This document shows, piece by piece, positions 34,421-46,676 of a stretch of DNA of 64,000 bases. Each line of letters opens with the position of its first letter. Position 1 is the stretch's first letter. The stretch spans positions 95,507,175 through 95,571,174 of the forward strand of contig NC_061120.1 of assembly GCF_002878395.1 (NCBI RefSeq), in the 5' to 3' direction. Below the pieces are notes generated by a model. That model saw only the letters and a list, made by a program, of their open reading frames with translations. It was not told where the DNA came from and ran no database searches. The stretch comes from Capsicum annuum (Eukaryota; Streptophyta; Magnoliopsida; Solanales; Solanaceae). Position numbers and translations under genes: made by a program.

Positions 34421-34807
34421 GGTGTATGTGTGGGGTACAACATGAAGATAGGGGAGTTCCTTTATAGCCCGGTTATTAAATCTAGGTTTGTGTTCATAGG
34501 TGTCGTGTTATGTTAGTGTAGCTTACTACTAGGTAGGTGTCCTTTGTCTTATATCTTAGTACTTTTCTGATTTTGTGTCGCCCGTATGTTTCGTAGTTCA
34601 TACTTCTCTGATGTCTATTTTATTATTTCTTATTCCTGATTTCTCTATTATGCCCTCTATCCCTTTATTTACTGTTCTTCATCTTGATCTGAGGGTCTAT
34701 GAAAAATAGCCTCTCTACTTTTTCGAAGGTAGTGGTATGGACTGCGTACATCTTACCCTCCCTAGACCCCATTTTATGGGATTACACTGGGTTTGTTGTA
34801 GTTGTTG
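34421..34807 (+). other. LINE 3' untranslated region and TTG-repeat tail
   Basis: It contains GGTATGGACTGCGTAC at about 34734-34749, CTACCCTCC-like CTTACCCTCCCTAGACCCC, and ends GGGTTTGTTGTAGTTGTTG. This tail structure is shared, from general knowledge, by Solanaceae RTE LINEs and the SINEs that use their machinery. Confidence 0.8.
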
Positions 34808-34823
34808 TTGTTATACTTGATGT

Positions 34824-35878
34824 CTATAACTTTCCTAGTGTGTGTATAAAGCAAAATAATGAGTGTGGGTTTAGGAGATGATATAGACATTTCTTTGATA
34901 GCCATGTTTATGCTCTTTTTCTGACCTACCCTTGTGTGTAATCCTAGTAAACCCCATTGAGCCTTTAACTTATTCTTTGGTAGTCTAATATGTAGCCTAA
35001 TACCTATCTTATATTGACCATAATTTGATCCAAAGATCTTAAGCACTTTAGTTGAAAATCAATTGAGTTAAGGAGTTTGAAATTAAAGTAGGGAAAAAGT
35101 GAAACTGAAGCCCCTAATTAATATCTTTTGGTGTTCAAAAATTGATGTGTATTGTGGTTGGGAGTTGTATAATGGGAAGAATAAAGATTTTTCAAACCGA
35201 ATAATGTGTAAATAGAATACTCCCACCATAGAATATGTGAGTAATCTTAATAAGATGGGGAAAAACAAAAGATACGGGTAGACAAACGTGGTGGAAATTG
35301 GTTGTTAGCGGTGAATTGAATGAAAAGTGTGATGGATTAAAGTTCTTAGGATAGATAGGCACTATTCTTGATCAAAAGAGTTCCCACTCATCCCTTAGCC
35401 TACATTATAACCCTTAAAGACCTACTTTATCCTGATCTTTAACATTCTGATATTTGTGGGGTACTACACTTAGGGAAAGCCTATGGTTCATCTTGTATAA
35501 CTTGTTCATTCTTTCTAATAGTGAGCATAATTTGATTCTTATACCCAATTTATGATAAACTGCATCTATGTGAGTGGTTATGGGTAACTCTTGTCATGAG
35601 GGCATATTTTTTATGATACTTAGGTGATTTGTATGGTATTTTTGATTGACCAATATGTATGAGTTTTCCAACTTGGTGAGTCAATTATTTAAGCTATGAT
35701 GTTTTGGAGTGGTATTCTTGAGCTTTCCATAGTGTATAAGATGCTTAGTATAAGGACTTCCATTCTATGTAGTCATTGTAGTATTAGCTTGAGTTTCTTG
35801 CTTGTAGTAGAAGTGTCGAGTCACCTCAGATTATGATATTTAGAGTAAAGAGTTGTTCGAGGACGAAGAAGGCTTTAA
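34824..35878 (+). other. 3' non-coding region of element 7, part after the LINE
   Basis: About 1 kb without a supported gene. It matches the inverse of element 9 at about 40830-41885 (for example AGGAGATGATATAG and CCCCATTGAG). It ends in the TTCGAGGACGAAGAAGG block common just before the polypurine tract of Tat/Athila elements. Confidence 0.75.
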
Positions 35879-35889
35879 GTGTGAGGAGA
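35879..35889 (+). other. Polypurine tract of element 7
   Basis: GTGTGAGGAGA lies directly before the LTR start TGATCC. Confidence 0.7.
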
Positions 35890-36739
35890 TGATCCTTGGT
35901 GGATTTATGAACCTCAAAGTTGTTATCCAGGCTTATTTATCCAAATTGTCTTCCTATAAATAGGACCCTTTAACTTGATGTTAGACACCTTGGATGACTT
36001 TGAAACATGGAGAGGGGCTGGAAAACCTTTCTATTAGGGTTTTTCTTTCATAATTTAGTTTTTTTATGAATTTAACATGATTACTGCCTTTGCAATTGCT
36101 GTTATGTTCATGAGCAGCTAAAAGCCCCCTTTCTAGGGTTAAGGCCACGAACATGATTACTATTACTTTGAATTTATCAGGTTTTGGTTTCTTATCGTAT
36201 TTGGTTGTTTATTTATCCTTGTTATAACTATTTTAAGGATTCACAAATGAAGTTGTAATTTTCATGTAGGATAGTGATATCTCGATGTGACCTATTTGGT
36301 TCATTATGGCGTGAAATAAAAACATGTTTAGCTTAGTTCTCACATCCTCGCTCAACAATGTAGTTGTGAGGCTAAGTTAGATAGGTGATTAGAGGCTTGA
36401 GAGAACATAATCATAATATCAACCCCGTGAATCAACAACAATGATAAGTAATCTAACCAATGAAGTTTAATAGATAGGTATGATCATTCATAGAGCCTTA
36501 ACCTTAGGTTTCTCCTTATTGATTGTCTAAGAAATTTACTTTTACGCATTGCCTACTTTGTTTTTAGTCTACAACTCAATAAACTCTTTTGGTTACTTTC
36601 ACATCAATTTAATCTTAACCATTAACTAAAATTTGATAGTTGTTAAAACAAGTCTCCGTGGGATGGATACTTGGCTTCTAAAGGGCTACTTTACTACTGG
36701 TGAGACCACATACACTTGCATGTGCACTTGGGCGCAACA
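35890..36739 (+). repeat. 3' LTR of element 7 (850 bp, two internal deletions)
   Basis: It matches the 5' LTR at both ends and in the TATAAATA region (35955-35962). It lacks about 707 bases matching 26956-27662 and about 108 bases matching part of 27965-28075. These account for the 815-base size difference. It ends GGGCGCAACA. Confidence 0.9.
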
Positions 36740-38239
36740 TTGCTCATGTTTTAGGTAAAATCTCTATCTTAGTGTTGATTGTGGCTTAGTTAATATTTAT
36801 AAGTGGATTCAAAATCCTTAGCCCAGTCAGGGGTAGAATTTTTCTTGTAAAGGACTTCAGGGATTTAGAGGTGGGCCCATTGACCCACCTTAGGCTAAGA
36901 TTTGTGTTATCTATTAAAAACCTTTTATACACTTGTTTTAAGACGTGGAAATGCTTATTGATATAATATTGAGAAACTTTGACATTTGATGTTCATGATG
37001 GGTTGGCATTGAGAGTTGATGCTCATTGATTGTATTAGTGGCTAGTGATTAAGTTGTTGATTATGCTATCGATTATCCTTGATATAATGGTCATTAATTA
37101 TGCTTCTAGTGATTATTCTAGTAGTTATACTATTGATTCTTCTCGTGTTTATCCTATTGGTTATAATAATGATATACTTACCAATTTGAGTTCAAATATT
37201 GATGATGATAGTGATAACGTATATAAGCGGTTCAAGTCTGGAAGATGATTATGACATTGATAACATATATATATACATACATACCTAGTTCGAGTCCATC
37301 TATAGATTATATTTACCATATTAAGTCCAGATATACATTATGATATTATGATATACATATATATATGATACTATTTTAATAAGTGTTGTTGTAGTGTGTT
37401 GTTGACAAAATGGTTACCGATTCAAGTATGAAGGGGGGAAATTATATAGTGTGACATGACATGGACGGATTCCTATTTTAACATGAGAGTTGGTAATGGT
37501 AGTTCTGTTTATGCTTTACTTAATTGTACCCTCGAGACTTATGGGGGCTAGCATTGGATTATTTACTTTTCCACACTTATTGGTTTATGGAGGACAATTT
37601 TGTAGTTTTAATCATATGTGTTTGATTCCTAATATTATGTTATTGTTTCAGTTATTTACTTATTCATGTATAAAGATGTCGGAGTTAAGTTAGGTTTGCT
37701 TCTACCTTTACTTAGTTTGGTTATCTTTCATTTTATCGTATTTATATCATGATTTAACTCAGTTGGTCTATGATGCCTACTGAATACCTATGGTTTAGGT
37801 ACTCGTACTACACTTCTGTACCTTATTGGTGCAGATCAGAGTACTAGTTGCCACCGTTTATTCGTCAATCATACTGTGTGGTATTCTGGAGATAGGGTGA
37901 TCTATTGAAATTGGAATTGCCCATTTTTTTTTATATTTTTTATTTCTAGTCTTTTTCTCTAAGGAAGATGATATTGACTATTTTAGAAATTGAGTTATAT
38001 TTATAGTAGACCTTATACCTTCTCTACCAGGTCATGGGATGGTTTTCTATGTTATGGTTATCTTTTTGATTGTTTCTATTACTTTGCTTATTTATAAGTT
38101 GCAATTGTCTATTTTTTCACCTCATTTTGGGCATTTCCCACCAAGTTAACCCATTGCATTTACCTCTCGATTAAGGTTCGGCTTACCTACTGGAGGGATA
38201 AAGAAGGTGCCATCATAACTCGCAAATCGGGTTGTGACA
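36740..38239 (+). repeat. 3' LTR of element 6, second part, with target copy at its start
   Basis: After the second TTGCT (36740-36744) the LTR of element 6 resumes and ends GGGTTGTGACA. It has AT-rich simple sequence at 37240-37380 and the TGATGCCTACTGA...GTGCAGATCAG block (37770-37845) that is shared with the LTR of element 10 at 47297-47360. The two parts together make an LTR of about 2.8 kb. ORFs in it are not supported as genes. Confidence 0.85.
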
Positions 38240-38292
38240 TGTGTTTAGGTTTCCCGAGGACATGCAAACGTTCTAATTTGAGGGTGTTTATG
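38240..38292 (+). other. Element 8: 3' end of the internal region with polypurine-like tract
   Basis: CCCGAGGACATGCAAACGTT...GAGGGTGTTTATG resembles, inverted, the sequence beside the LTR of element 13 (61941-61985). It marks the 3' end of an Athila/Tat-like element into which element 6 inserted. Confidence 0.65.
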
Positions 38293-39298
38293 TGCCATGG
38301 ATTTAAGGAACTTGAAATTCTTAAAACTATGAATATTTACAAGAACAAGGGCATGTTTATATAGATATAATGTGGTTTTGTGTATTTGCACAATAAATAG
38401 GCTTGGGAAAGAAAGCACTGAAAATTAGGACTTAAGAGGATCAAACAACCAGTACCATGATCGTGGGATTGGACCACAGTCATACCAATGATGTCGTACA
38501 AAGAACTAGAGAAGTATTCCTTTGAAGTCATTCAAATAGAAGACTCCTATGATCGTACAATGATACCATGTTTGTACAAAGTAATAGTAGAAAGGAGTCC
38601 TAAATTATTCTTGTCGGAGTCAAGTGCATCAAGATCGGACGAGAGCCCTCTACTATCGTGTATTAATCATAAAATCGTACCATGATGTCATAGGAAGAAG
38701 GCTCAGATATAAAGTCTACAGATGATTAAAGTAAGCTTAGATCAACTAAGCACTAGGCACGATCGTACCTAGGAACCATAATTTTTTATTGAGGACCCCC
38801 ACAACAAAGACCCAAATGATAACAAGTCCAGTGGTAACCTCTAGCACCAAAGGATTATCATGGGTTCTAATGTCGATCATACCTTCCCATCATCCAAAGC
38901 CACTGACCCATATCTCCTATTTTATTTAGGATAGGTTTAATTTTGTCTATAAATACTCCTATGGGTTTTTTGTATGAGTTTATACTCTTTCATATTTTTA
39001 CAACATTATATTGTGAGATACTAAGGCATATTCTTTGGATCTTATAAACAATGATCCTAAGGTTTTAACACAAGTTATTATTTCTAAGGTTTTATCACAA
39101 GTTATAAGTTCATAATTATGTTTTCATCTATAAATTTGTCTTGTTCCCTTGCAATTATTAGTAGATAAACCCATAGCTAGAGTTCAGGGATCCATGACAG
39201 ATTAAACAAAGAAACGTTCGAAGTAGAAGGTGATTCATGAAGAGTAGTAGGCATGTATTGTTGTTTCTTAGTTTTTGGTTTATTTTTATCAAGTGCAT
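38293..39298 (+). repeat. 3' LTR of element 8, first part
   Basis: It starts TGCCATGGATTT, like the element 13 LTR (TGCCATGGTTTC on the minus strand). The segment 38448-38780 holds repeated CATGATCGT, GATCGTACC and ATGATGTCGTAC words. A TATAAATA box lies at 38948-38955. It is interrupted by element 9 at 39299. No gene is supported. Confidence 0.75.
38948..38955 (+). promoter_or_regulatory. TATA box of the element 8 LTR
   Basis: TATAAATA in the context GTCTATAAATACTCC, downstream of the motif array. Confidence 0.6.
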
Positions 39299-40809
39299 TG
39301 TTTCACCCAAGCACACACTCAAGTTTACATTGTCTCACAATCAGTAAACTGGCCTTATAAAAGCCAAGTATCGATCTCACAAGGACTAGTGTTAAGAAAC
39401 TATCAAATTCTAGTTCACTATTATGATAAATTTAGTGAAAGCGTAACCATGAGAGTTTGAGAGTTATAAATGAAAAGTAATGTAAACAATGCTGTAAATT
39501 AAAGTGTTTTGACAATCAATAAGGATAAACCCACAACTACATTGTTGAGAGGGTATATGAGAGATAAGATAAATGCATTCATATTTTATCCCATAAGTGA
39601 ACCAAATATGCCACTTAGGTGTATTACTATCCGACGTGCAAATTCTAACTTCATTCGTAAGATTACAGTTCTACTCTATTTACCTTACATTCTATCTTCT
39701 TGTTCCTCCTTCCAGGCTCACAAGATGACAATGGATGTATTCTAAGGGTAGATAATCCTTAAAATAGTTATAACAATGATAAAATAAACAACCAAATATT
39801 ATAAATAATAAAAATCTAATCAATTCATAACAAGAGTAATCATGTTCTTGGCCTTAACCTCGAGAAAGAGCTTTTAGCTGCTCATGGACATAACCATAAC
39901 AAATATAGAAGAATACATGATACCCTTTAAAAATATAAAGTAAAGGAAGAAAAACCCTATTTGAAGTGTTATACATCCTCCTTCAAAGTTTCAAATTGTC
40001 CAAGGTGTGTAGCATCATGCTTAAGTGTCCTATTTATAGGAGGACAAAACTGCCGAATTTGACCCAGGGTCCGTGTCACATGATCTATTGCAGTACCTAG
40101 GATGTGATACATGCCCTAATTATGGACACACTATTTTAGTCACTTATGAATCCCCAAAGGTGTGTCATGATCCCCATAGAGGTGTCTAAACTCCACGACA
40201 AACCATGGACTCCAAAGAGGTCCATTTTAAGTCAAATCTAGTCCCATGCTTGTTTCCATCCTTTCCAAGCCTTGTGATGTAGTTTAAATGTGATTTACAT
40301 ATTTTTATCATCCATATATCATAATAACCAACTAAAAAAGTATCATATATCATTAAAAACCTCTAATTATATCTCAAAACAATACAACATCCAAGACGGT
40401 GAATTAGAAACTTAAGATAAGAATACTAGTTTCCCCCCTTTTGGTCTCTAACTTGGTTTTGACCCTTGGATTGTTTCCATTGAACCTTAAACACCATCAA
40501 AATTTTTTTACACACGTAATTAAACAATAATACCATTATAAACTCATTAAACACACTAGAATCCATTGAGATCAACTAGAACATCACCTAGCTTAAGCTA
40601 GTAACACTAGTTTTTTCGTCTAGACTCTTGTGTGATCAAATTAATTACAAACTAGTTTGAAAAACTCCTAAAAATTTGTATTCAAGTTATTTAACACATA
40701 TATGATTTTTTATGCCATTAAAAACACATTAGTCACACAAGAATACCTCAAAACACGGCTAAACAAGAATAGATAATGACACTGAGGTGCATAAATCCAC
40801 CTCAGATCA
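39299..40809 (-). repeat. 3' LTR of element 9 (1511 bp)
   Basis: The plus strand starts TGTTTCACCC and ends CACCTCAGATCA. It carries an inverted TATA box (40031-40038). It aligns with the other LTR of the same element and with both LTRs of element 7. No gene is supported. Confidence 0.9.
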
Positions 40810-42540
40810 CAACCCTATACTTAAAAGCTTTATTCATCCTCAAAAAGCTCTTTAATATAAGAATCATAATAAGAGGATACTCCACACTTCTAATACAAGA
40901 AATATACTCAAGATAATACTACAATGACTTCACAAAATGCATGTCTTACTCTAAGCATGTTATACACACTATTGAAATCTCGAGAATACTTCTTCAAAAC
41001 ATCCTAGCCTCAAGAATTGACTCACAAAGTTGGAAAACTCATACATATTACTCAATCAATGATATCATACAATTCACCCAACTATTACAAAACATTTTGC
41101 CTCATAACAAAAGAGTTACCCATAATTACTCAAATAGGTGCAATTTATTCACAAAACTGGTATAAGAATCAAATTACGCTCCCTCTCCTAGTGAATTCTC
41201 AAGTTACACAAGATGAACCATAGGCTTACCCTTAGTATAGTAATCCATTAATATCATAATGTTAAGAATTAGGATCCAATAGGTCTTTAATTGTTATAAT
41301 GTAGGCAAAAGGATGGGTAGGAACTATTTTTGCCAAGAATAGTGACTAGCTTCCCTAAGCGCTTTAATACAACATACTTTTCATTCAATCCACTTTTAAC
41401 AACAAACTTTCACAACTTCTATATACACATATGTTTTGTTTTACCCCATCTCATTAAGTTCACTAACATACAATATGGAAGGGAATATTGTCTATTAAAT
41501 CATAACTCAATTTTTATCACTAATTTCTTTCACTCCCAAACATAATGCATTAATTGTGCACACAAATAACTATTACTTTAGGGCTAACTTTAACCCTTTC
41601 TGCTCTTATTTTTTGCGCTCCTTAACTTGCTTAAGTTTTCACTGAAGTACTTAGGAGCTTTGATCAAATTAAGGTCAATCAAAGAAGGCAATTAGGCAAC
41701 AGATAAGGCTACCGAAGAAAACAAGCTAAAGTCTCAATGGGGCTAACTAGGATTATGCACAAGGTTAAGTAAAAGAAGGTACAAAACATAGCTATCAAAG
41801 AAATACCTATATCATCTCCTAAGCACTCAATTATTTTTTTGATTTACACATACACCTGGTAAGTTCTAGAAATCAAGTATAACAAGGAATATACAAATAT
41901 CTCATACAGACATGGCATATGCTCAACTCAAGTATGATCATCATAGACTCTCAACCAAACAACAACATGAATTCAACATTAAGTCAACAATGTATAAGAG
42001 TCATAGACTAGATCCTAGAAGTCTCAAAGTAATCATTTATACAGTCAATATGCTCTTTGTATTCAAAAAAGCTTGCATCATGTAATCACATATAGAACCA
42101 ACAAGAATATCTCACGTACATGAAATTTTTTTTAAAAAATTTACTCCTAAATAGGACCTAAATGGAAATTTCCCCACCCCACGCTTAAAAACTACTTTGT
42201 CCCCAAAGTGAGCAAAAAATTACAAATAGAAATACTCTCGTAGGCCTCTAAGACTAGCTAGTAGCATCTTTATACATAAAGAGGGTTTGGGGACCCCACA
42301 CATAGTCTTTGCTATGCTCCTTAGCTTAGATTTCTTGTACACAGATTTCCCATCAACCTATGACTCGATGTAAACAAAAACTACATAATTTAAAAACTAA
42401 AAGTACCAAAAATAAATACCTACCTTAACTTGGGTTCCCTCCTAAGCAACACCTAATTTAGTATAGTATGACACAACGTCAGACTTTACTATTTTTCTTT
42501 ATCCTCTTTCTCCTACTTGTAGGATATCTTCTTATCCATT
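40810..42540 (-). other. 3' non-coding region of element 9
   Basis: About 1.7 kb without a supported gene. It holds the intact empty site for the LINE found in element 7 (CTTGATT...AACAAGG near 41885-41905). The end next to the LTR has TTTTTGAGGATGAATAAAGC on the minus strand, the usual block before the polypurine tract. It matches element 7 along its length. Confidence 0.75.
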
Positions 42541-43330
42541 CTGACCTCTTATTTGCGATGCTTAAGGTCAATAACCTTCTTAACATTAGTCATTTCAGAA
42601 TCATCAATTAGTATCTCTTTGGGCTTAGGTATTGGTGGCTTAGACAGCTCAATAAGCAAGTACAAAGAGGTCTTTGGTGGATTGGGCTCTACCATCCCAC
42701 CCTCATCCACTTCCATTATTATAATCATACATAAATCTTTGTACTGGGATAACATATTGAGTAGTTTCTAAACCATGAAGATCACCTTTTTATAATCTAT
42801 CCTTATTTTGAGTGTTACCTCTTTCACATCTATCAATGCTCATCCCTTCGATAAGAATGGACGTCCTAAGATAATTGACACCCTATCATTTACCTTATAG
42901 TCCAAAATAATAAATTCAGCAGGAATAATAAACCTACCAACCCTAATAAAAATGTCCTCAACAATTCCTTTAGGATATACTATAGTCTGATCTATTATTT
43001 AGAGTAGAACAAAGCTCAGTCTCGGCTTCCTTAAGCCTAAAGTGTGAAATAATGATAAGGGCATCAGATTTATATTTTCCCCTAAATCACTCACGAGTGG
43101 ACCACCTAGCTGCTACTAATCTGAATTAGGAGAGTGAACTTCCCAAGGTCCTTAAGCTTTTAGGGAAACTTCTACATAACCATAGGATACACTCCCCATT
43201 GAGTGATATTTTCATAACATCCTGCAACTTAATGTTATTAGTCACCACATCCTTCAAGTACTTAACGTACTTGGGAATTCCCTAAAAAATATCTAAAAGC
43301 TGAAGATTAATGTGGAGATCTCTTAATGTG
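42541..43330 (-). pseudogene. Degenerate retropepsin-like protease of element 9
   Basis: On the minus strand, a KYVKYLKDVVTNNIKLQD block near 43270 precedes shifted protease sequence. ILGRPFLSKGWALIDVKEVTL at about 42890-42830 is the conserved block, with the invariant R kept where element 7 has H. The open frame 42755-42549 gives the tail with KPKEILIDDSEMTNVKKVIDL, parallel to the tail of element 7. The frame stops without an RT. Confidence 0.8.
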
Positions 43331-44872
43331 TCAAAGAATTTCTTAAAGCATGCATGCTCCTATGCTTTTCTTAGCCTCTTTGGAAATGGAGGTGGTAGAT
43401 ACACCTTAACCTATTTAGCAACCTTTGTTTTTGTGTACTTAGACTTTCCTAAATAATCATCAACTTTTTCTTCAACTGATTGAGGAATCAATTCTGTATC
43501 TACCTCCTTATTTTTCTTCAGAGGCTTTTCATTCAGCTCTTTACCATTCATCTAAGTGATTGTCATTACTTGTTTAAGAGGTTTATTGTCACTTAGAATA
43601 CCACCTTGATTCCTAGTGTTTTGTCCTTATTACATTTTCCCCAATTAGTACTCCAACTTCTTCTAAAGTGCTTATTGATTTTTGAGTTCAGCAACCTTCT
43701 GTTATTGGGTGGCCATGATCTTCTTTAACATATCTTCTATGTTACTGGCCCATGTGTTTTGCTGCTATTGAATATGCTGATTATCGTTCCATGAATAATT
43801 TGGTGCTTGAGCCTGCCTTTTTTTTCTTAGGCATTACCATAATTTGGCCTTTGAGCATTACCCATAAAATTGACTGACTCGGGAATTTCACCACACTTAT
43901 CTACAAAGTGGCCACTATTTCCACAAACCTCATACTATGTCAGAGTCTACTGCACTGCATTCACCTGAGCCTGAGACTTCTATACATCCAACTTGCTAAA
44001 TTATGTCATCATTTGGTTCTATAGAGCTGATAGTTGGGTGGCTAAGGCCGTAATAGTGTAAACTTCAATCATTCTTGCATCCTCTTTCATTGAAACTCTT
44101 GATGAATTATCATGCCAATTTATATTTCCTTGTGCAATCGAATTCAACAAGGTGTATAGCTCATCAAAAGATTTTTCTAGAGCCTAACCACCTACAACTG
44201 AATCTAGAAAATTTTTTTGATTATGGTCAAGGACTTCAACAAAGGTATGAGCTAATACCTTATTGGACTGCTGATGATGTGGATAGTCCCGAAGAAAAGA
44301 TTTGAATCTCTCCCAGGAATTATAAAGGTTATTATCTAGCCTTTGTTTGAAGCTCAAAGTCTCACTACGAAGTCTCGCAGTCTTGACAAATGGGAAAAAG
44401 TGGATGAGGAACTTTTGAGCTACGTCATCCAAAGTTGTAATTGAATCTGATGGCTCAGTGTTCAACCATTTCTTCGCTTCCTTCAATAGTGAAAAGGGAA
44501 TAGTGCCAACCTCACATAATCAGTAGACACATCCATTGTTATAAATGTGTAATTGATCTCCAAAAAGGTCTGCAAGTAGACTTGTGGATCTTTATGTGAT
44601 AGCCCGATGAATTGACTACTACTAAGAAAGAGCTTTGCCATGTTCTGCTTCAGCTCGTATTTTCCTCCAACAGTTGGTTTTGGAATAGAGGAGGTCAAAT
44701 ATTTTGCAAGTGGGATTGCCACTTTGCAAACTACCTTGTGGGCTTGTGGGTCCTCTGCCATGGGAGCAGGAATATCATATTCTTCATTTACTTGCAGGAC
44801 ACGGTAGCGAAGAACTGTTTCTCTCCTTAATTTTATTAAGCATTGCTTGGGATCGGGGTATGGTTCAACCAA
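43331..44872 (-). pseudogene. Gag of element 9, broken
   Basis: The best gag of this family. The frame 44872-44483 reads MVEPYPDPKQCLIKLRRETV, GGKYELKQNMAKLFLSSSQFIGLSHKDPQVYLQTFLEI. After a one-base shift, 44486-44184 continues EAKKWLNTEPSDSITTLDDVAQKFLIHFFPFVKTARLRSETLSF, NNLYNSWERFKSFLRDYPHHQ. This is the Retrotrans_gag domain of Athila-type elements. Further on lie VYTITALATQLSAL and a knuckle YEVCGNSGHFVDKC, whose first Cys has become Tyr. A Lys/Pro-rich C-terminal part leads to the protease. Confidence 0.87.
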
Positions 44873-45000
44873 TTCCCTGAACTTTTCATGCTTACAAGCC
44901 TGTTAACTTGTTTACTGTAAATTCAGAACCAAGACCAAGTGAAAATCACCAAAGAAATAAAAAAAAGTAAAACTAATACTAAAGAAGTTGTAAATTACAA

Positions 45001-45018
45001 GTCCCCGACAATGACGTA
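45001..45018 (-). other. Primer binding site (GGCGCC type) of element 9
   Basis: The minus strand reads TACGTCATTGTCGGGGAC, a decayed GGCGCCGTTGCCGGGGAC, about 10 bases from the LTR. Confidence 0.72.
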
Positions 45019-45028
45019 AAAAATATAT

Positions 45029-46676
45029 TGAAACCAAGCACTCACGCAAGTGTACGTGGTCTCACCAAGTAATACAGTGCCCTTGTAAAAGCCATGTATT
45101 GATCCCACAGTGACTAGTGTTAAGCAACTTTCTAATTCTATCTACTATTATGATCAATTCAGTGTAAGCGTAACTACGAGAGTCAGAGAGTTATAAACAA
45201 AAAGTAAAGTAAACAACGCGGTAAATTAAAGTTCTTGGACAATCAATAAGGAGAAACATAAGGTTAAGGCTCTACTAACAATCATTCTATGCTTATCAAC
45301 TTCATTAGTTATGCTACTTATCCTTGTCGTTGATTCACGGGGTTGATATTATTACTATGGTGTTTCGGGCCTCTAATCACCTATTTAACTTAGACCCACA
45401 ACTACATCATTGCGAGGGAATGTGAGAGCTAAGATAAATGCATTCATATTTCAACCCATAAGTAAAATAAATAGTTCACTTAGGTATATTCCTATCCTAA
45501 GTGCAAATTATAACTTCATTCTGTAGAAGATTACAATCCTACTCTATATACCCCATGTTCTATCCTTTTGTTCCTCCTTCCGGGCACACAAGATGATAAT
45601 GGATATTTTATAAGGTCCATGAATTCCTAAAATAGTAAAAAAAAGGATACATAATCAACAAATTATGATAAATATTCAAATCAATTCATAACAAGAGTAA
45701 TCAAGTTCTTGGCCTTAACCTCGAAAAAGGGCTTTTATCCGCTCATGGATATAATCTTAACAACAGTAGATGAATACATGACAAAACCCATAAAAAACTA
45801 AAATAAAGGAATAATAACCATGTTTGAAGTGTTATAGAGATCCCCTCACAGTTTCAAAGTCGTCAAAGGTGTATAGCATCATGTTTAAGTGTCCTATTTA
45901 TAGGAGGACAAAACTACCAAAATTGACCTAAGGTACATGTTGCGTCCTCTATTGTGGTAACTAGGGTGTTAGATATGCCCTAATAACTAATAAACACTAT
46001 TTTTGATCCCTTATGAAGAACTCAAGGTGTATCACACACCCCATAGTAGTGTCTAAGCTCCGTGATTCACCATGGACTCCAAAGAGGTCAATTTTACGTC
46101 AAATCTTGACCTGCGCTTTTGTCTATCCATTTCAAGCCTTGTGGTGTTGTTTACCCTTAATTTATGTCATGTGTATAATACATATATCATAATAATAAAC
46201 TAAAAAAGATTCCTATAGCCTCAAATACCACGAATTAGATCTCAAAACAACCCAACATCCACGACAGTGAACTAGGAACTTAAGCTAAGAATACTAGTTT
46301 TGCCCCTTTGGATCTTTAACTTTGTTTTGACTCTTGGGTTGTTTCAATTGAACCTTTAACACTATAAAGAAGTTTTTCACACATAATTATACCATCATAC
46401 CATTATGAACTCATTACACACACTATAATTCATCGAGATCAACAAGAACAATACCTAACTCAAGCTAGTAGCACTAGTTTTATTTTCTAGACTCTAAGTG
46501 ACCAAATTAATTACAAACATATTTGAAAAACTACTATAACATTGTAATAAAGAAATCCAAAACTTATATTCTAATTTATACCTTTAAAAACACATTAAGC
46601 ACACACAAAGTCCTCAAAAACAAGGCTAAACAAGCATATCTAATGACACTGAGGTGCATAAATCCACCTTAAATCA
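45029..46676 (-). repeat. 5' LTR of element 9 (1648 bp)
   Basis: The plus strand starts TGAAACCAAGCACTC beside the primer site and ends CACCTTAAATCA. The inverted TATA box is at 45895-45902. It matches 39299-40809 and element 7 LTRs. No gene is supported. Confidence 0.9.

Larger units (their letters stand above)
31704..34823 (+). mobile_element. RTE-type LINE (SolRTE-like), 5' truncated, with 16-bp target duplications
   Basis: The LINE body 31720-34807 is flanked by TTGTTATACTTGACGT (31704-31719) and TTGTTATACTTGATGT (34808-34823). The empty site is preserved in element 9 (about 41885-41905, inverted), which confirms the boundaries. It encodes part of an apurinic-type endonuclease, an RT and a C-terminal region, and ends in TTG repeats instead of poly(A). 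At 3.1 kb it lacks only the 5' end of the ORF. The tail resembles SolRTE and the TS SINE of Solanaceae from memory. All frames are broken. Confidence 0.9.
26901..36739 (+). mobile_element. Element 7: Athila/Tat-like non-autonomous element with gag and protease only
   Basis: Both LTRs (26901-28565 and 35890-36739), a GGCGCC-type primer site, gag, protease, a long non-coding 3' region and a polypurine tract are present. There is no RT, RNase H or integrase sequence. Without the LINE and its extra target copy the internal region is about 4220 bases, against 4219 in element 9, which has the same layout; this suggests a family that lost pol before spreading. The 5-bp flanks TTGCT are identical. 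Confidence 0.9.
23699..38239 (+). mobile_element. Element 6: Ty3/gypsy fragment, RNase H-integrase and nested 3' LTR
   Basis: A plus-strand pol fragment (RNase H onwards) is followed by an LTR starting at 25580. The LTR is interrupted at 26901-36744 by element 7 plus one target copy, resumes, and ends GTTGTGACA at 38239. The upstream gag-RT is missing, cut at the start of the element 4 LTR. Integrase-tail words resemble the chromodomain of Tekay-type elements. Confidence 0.87.
39299..46676 (-). mobile_element. Element 9: second copy of the gag/protease-only family
   Basis: LTRs at 45029-46676 (5') and 39299-40809 (3'), primer site, gag, protease and a long 3' non-coding region, all on the minus strand. 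The internal region is 4219 bases and has no RT or integrase. Flanks TGCAT (39294-39298) and TGAAT (46677-46681) match at 4 of 5 bases. It lies in the LTR of element 8. Confidence 0.9.

Noticed and set aside
37045..37693. Two plus-strand ORFs in the second part of the element 6 LTR
   Set aside because: AT-rich low-complexity sequence within an LTR; no domain, and the related LTR of element 10 lacks them.
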